Source: Thermoactinomyces sp. DSM 45892
Lineage (GTDB): Bacteria > Bacillota > Bacilli > Thermoactinomycetales > Thermoactinomycetaceae
DNA: 64,000 nt
Reading direction: 5' to 3'
NCBI RefSeq assembly: GCF_900107305.1
Contig: NZ_FNPL01000003.1
Location: forward strand, 167,846 to 231,845
This document shows positions 61,410-64,000 of this stretch, piece by piece. The notes under the pieces were generated by a model, which was given only the letters and a program-made list of their open reading frames with translations, did no database searches and was not told the DNA's origin. A program made the position numbers and the translations under genes. Within the stretch, counting starts at the first letter, position 1. Each line of letters begins with the position of its first letter.

Positions 61410-63879
61410 TTTTTCCTACGCAGTAAAAGGTAGTTCAGCAGATACCGAACGAAAACAGTTTGAGTACGTTTACGACATCAATGACAACATCATTTCCATG
61501 AAAGATTCTAGTAGCAACAAAAAAGTGGACGAATACCGTACCGTCTATACCCCTCTCAACCAAGTGAAAGAGGTACAGGAAGTTGTCAATGGGATCGTCA
61601 AACGGGGCATCCAATATGACTACGATGTTCACGGGAACCTACTCAAACAGGAGTATTCGAACAATATCTCCGAGTACAGTTACAATGGCTTAGATCAAGT
61701 CACGCAGTACTCACAAAAGAAATCGGCTCAGGACAAGCCACAAATCTATAATTATCAATACACGGTAAGCGGACAAACCAAGCAAGAGACCAAACCAAAC
61801 GGAACCGTAACCGATTATCAATACAACGTAGACGGCTCCATGGCACAGTGGGAAACCAAGAAAACAAACGGGACTTCCTTACAAAAACATACCTACGAGT
61901 ACGACTTGCATGGAAATCCAACCAAGGACGTTTATACGGGTCTTGATGCGAACAACAAGCCAATCAACAACACATACGCGTACACATACGATCCACGAGA
62001 TCGACTTGTCCGCTATGATAAATCCGGAACACAAACCTCCACCGAGGAGTACGTCCTTGATGCAAATAGCAACCTCGTGCAAAAAACAAAAGACGGTATA
62101 CTCTCTACCTACAAGTACGATAAAAATCGTCTCATCGAAGAAACCGAAGCAGGACTCGCATCTAAATACATCTACGATGCGATGGGCCGTGTCGAGAAGA
62201 TTACCTCCGATGGTAAAGACAAAGAAACCTTCACCTACGACCAATTTGATCGTACCGTCGAGCATACGAAATTGGATAAGGATAAGGTTACTACCATCAA
62301 GTCCCGTTTCGCTTATGATCCACTTGATCGTACTACAGCTAAGGTAGAAAAAGCAGGGACAGCCAATGAAAAGACGACTACCTTTAACTACTTGGATACA
62401 AGTGATCAAGTCCTATCCGAAGAAGTAGCCGGTAAAGTAACGAGATCTTACACCTACTCCGCATGGGGCGAACGGATGACCATGCTCAAAGAGGATACGA
62501 AAGAACTCTCCTACTTCGAAGCAGGGAATCATGGCATCGAAATGTTGACAGATGAGAAAGGGAATATCCGCAGCACGTACGGATACACTCCTTACGGTGA
62601 AGACGATAAAGACATGTTCACAGGTGTCGATAAGATTGACGCAACCAAGCCCGATCAGGATATGTATAATCCCTTCCGCTATGAAGGCAAGCGTTGGGAC
62701 CCGAATACGAAGTCGTACGATCTCGGATTCCGTGATTATCGTCCGGGAGAAGGACGATTCCTAACAAGTGACTCTTATAACGGAGCAGGAGCCCATCTAG
62801 CTCTTATGATGAATACAGGGAACTACAACTTATATGGCTATGCTGGAGGAAACCCGATCTCCAATAGTGACCCAGATGGTCATTTCTGGGGCAAATTATG
62901 GGACAAAGCCAAGTCAGTCGGAAACTCCATTGTTTCCGGGGCCAAAGAAGTATATAACACCGTAGCTTCCGGAGTAAAACAAGCCTACAATACTGTTTCT
63001 TCTGGAGTGAAAAAGGTCTACAATAAAGTCAAAAGCGGAGTCAAAAAAGTTTACAACAAGGTTAAAAAGGTAGCGAAGAAGGTCTATAATACCGTCAAGA
63101 AGGCCTATAACAAGGTAAAGAAGACGGTTAAAAAGATCGTGAACAAGGTGAAGAATGTTGTCAAAAAGGTAGTAAAGCCCGCCGTCAAGAAAATCGTCAA
63201 TACAGTCAAGAAAGTGACTCAGTCTGCCACCAAATCGGTTTCACAGTTTATTAGAGGGGCTAGTGATCGGACGACAAGTAATATGACCTTAGGGATTTTT
63301 AATCCCGAAGATCCTTATGAGGAAAAAGGGATTCCCTATTATCTAGGAGCTATTACTGGGGATGTTCTTACGATGATGGTAGGAGTAGGCGAAGTAATAG
63401 GTAGTGTAGGTGGAGCTGTGATTTCTGCTGGACCTACAGCAGGAGCCAGTGTAGCAATTGGTGTAGCAGGGGCTACGTATGGCTCTGGAACTGTGGCAGG
63501 GTCTTTCGGGAATCTTAGTAAAGATGTTTCGGATTTGATTAGCTTGTTCTCTAAAGGTGGAGGAGGATCTAGCAATCCAATCAATTTTAGCTCCGGACAA
63601 CTTCAGAAAAAATTTAAGCATGCAAAAGATTTTGGTGTTGAAGGTAATTATAATAAAGCGAATGCAGCTAAATTTGAAGAGGCAATGCAAGCTCACATAA
63701 AAAATCCCGATACCCAAGTAATCCCGGGTACGTATCGTGGTAAGATGCCTGTAACTCACTACTTTAATCCGAATACAGGCTTGAATGTTATGTCGGATGC
63801 AGTTGGAAATTTCCATAGTGGTTGGGAGTTGGGTCAAAAGCAAATTGAATATCTTCTGAAAAACGGTAATGTCCAATAA
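61378..63879 (+). CDS. Displaced (orphan) Rhs tip with colicin D-like toxin domain
   Basis: The open frame encodes about 818 Rhs-derived residues. It begins inside the Rhs core (KGSSADTERKQFEY, from 61426) without its own signal peptide, ribosome site or true start; the ATG at 61378 lies in a terminator stem. It keeps YD repeats and the core end GRFLTSDSYNGAGAH and SDPDGH. A linker of repeated VYN-TV-SGVK units (62900-63220) and a Gly/Ala-rich hydrophobic segment (63340-63500) follow. The last 100 residues (about 63570-63879) have LQKKFKHAKDFGV, VIPGTYRGKMPVTHYFNP and GLNVMSDAVGNFHSGW, the colicin D-type tRNase pattern. No immunity gene is complete before the window ends; 63880-64000 holds no recognisable gene. 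Confidence 0.8.
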   Translation: MLYKSQHPCFIFSYAVKGSSADTERKQFEYVYDINDNIISMKDSSSNKKVDEYRTVYTPLNQVKEVQEVVNGIVKRGIQYDYDVHGNLLKQEYSNNISEYSYNGLDQVTQYSQKKSAQDKPQIYNYQYTVSGQTKQETKPNGTVTDYQYNVDGSMAQWETKKTNGTSLQKHTYEYDLHGNPTKDVYTGLDANNKPINNTYAYTYDPRDRLVRYDKSGTQTSTEEYVLDANSNLVQKTKDGILSTYKYDKNRLIEETEAGLASKYIYDAMGRVEKITSDGKDKETFTYDQFDRTVEHTKLDKDKVTTIKSRFAYDPLDRTTAKVEKAGTANEKTTTFNYLDTSDQVLSEEVAGKVTRSYTYSAWGERMTMLKEDTKELSYFEAGNHGIEMLTDEKGNIRSTYGYTPYGEDDKDMFTGVDKIDATKPDQDMYNPFRYEGKRWDPNTKSYDLGFRDYRPGEGRFLTSDSYNGAGAHLALMMNTGNYNLYGYAGGNPISNSDPDGHFWGKLWDKAKSVGNSIVSGAKEVYNTVASGVKQAYNTVSSGVKKVYNKVKSGVKKVYNKVKKVAKKVYNTVKKAYNKVKKTVKKIVNKVKNVVKKVVKPAVKKIVNTVKKVTQSATKSVSQFIRGASDRTTSNMTLGIFNPEDPYEEKGIPYYLGAITGDVLTMMVGVGEVIGSVGGAVISAGPTAGASVAIGVAGATYGSGTVAGSFGNLSKDVSDLISLFSKGGGGSSNPINFSSGQLQKKFKHAKDFGVEGNYNKANAAKFEEAMQAHIKNPDTQVIPGTYRGKMPVTHYFNPNTGLNVMSDAVGNFHSGWELGQKQIEYLLKNGNVQ
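61426..62883 (+). repeat. Rhs core segment, copy 2 of a 1.46-kb direct repeat
   Basis: These 1458 bases match 56456-57916 at both protein and DNA level, one codon shorter (QDKP for QDNKP). Many synonymous changes show it is not a very recent copy. Confidence 0.9.
63570..63879 (+). other. Colicin D-like tRNA nuclease domain
   Basis: The C-terminal domain of the displaced tip matches the colicin D catalytic family, which cuts the anticodon loop of arginine tRNAs. Visible conserved parts are KFKHAKDFGV, the GTYRG loop with THYFNP (a candidate catalytic His) and SGWELGQKQIEYLL. The match is by pattern only. Confidence 0.7.
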
Positions 63880-64000
63880 GGTGTGAAATTTTTGTGTAGT
63901 TTATTAAGGAGCATTCCTGTAATGAAAGAAAGTGAAGTTTGAAAAAGAAAAGTGCCTCCTGTAATATGCGGGGTATCGAAAGATCCCTAATTTAACAGAG

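Noticed and set aside
61378..61425. ATG at 61378 as true start of the second Rhs protein
   Set aside because: It lies in a terminator stem, lacks a ribosome site, and homology to the Rhs core begins only at 61426.
53..64000. tRNA or rRNA genes
   Set aside because: I looked for the conserved GGTTCRANTCC-type arm and rRNA blocks and saw none that I can support; a tRNAscan run would settle it.

Overview
The window reads as the chromosome of a low-to-mid-GC, endospore-forming Firmicute of the Bacillales. An alpha/beta-type and a long gamma-type small acid-soluble spore protein, an RsfA-like regulator, a collagen-like spore-surface protein, CymR, AddAB, RecD2 and Bacillus-style gene order (relA-dtd ... 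T-box-hisS-aspS-6S RNA ... rarA ... cymR-cysteine desulfurase-recD2-PRC barrel-AI-2E protein) all point there. Thermoactinomycetaceae is my best guess at family level, but this is inference from gene content, not a database result.

Layout. 1-2310: RsfA-like regulator, small genes and an alpha/beta SASP. 2343-6527: an accessory island with a secreted esterase, then a solitary HK97-fold capsid-like protein, a repeat-peptide protein and a metzincin-NlpC/P60 fusion. No other phage genes are present, so this is the best candidate for an undescribed system. 6585-9712: small unknowns, a subtilase without signal peptide, and a gamma-SASP with six cleavage motifs. 9809-14807: psd, an MFS transporter, aldehyde dehydrogenase, greA and a secreted unknown. 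14927-26261: DNA repair, with yhaO-yhaN (SbcD/SbcC-like) and addB-addA, in which both subunits carry iron-sulfur-type cysteines. 26356-36971: relA-dtd, tkt, a DUF423 protein, a consensus promoter and T-box leader before hisS-aspS, and 6S RNA. 36972-49353: a HAD nucleotidase, an S1 protein, rarA, a collagen-like/beta-propeller spore-surface gene, and the cymR-recD2-AI-2E block, from which mnmA is missing at its usual place. 49354-64000: an accessory region sitting where alaS would be expected. It holds gene remnants, then a WapA/Rhs-type polymorphic toxin locus with a frameshifted N-terminus, a Hint domain and an HNH-like toxin tip, two paralogous immunity candidates, a SUFU-type immunity protein, and a displaced second Rhs tip ending in a colicin D-like toxin domain.

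How it works together. The core blocks serve replication-fork repair and recombination (AddAB, YhaON, RarA, RecD2), stringent response and translation quality (RelA, Dtd, HisS, AspS, GreA), sulfur trafficking (CymR, cysteine desulfurase) and membrane lipid synthesis (Psd). The accessory parts serve spore structure and competition between neighbouring cells. The capsid island lies between SASP genes and could be a domesticated protein shell, but nothing in the sequence proves when it is expressed.
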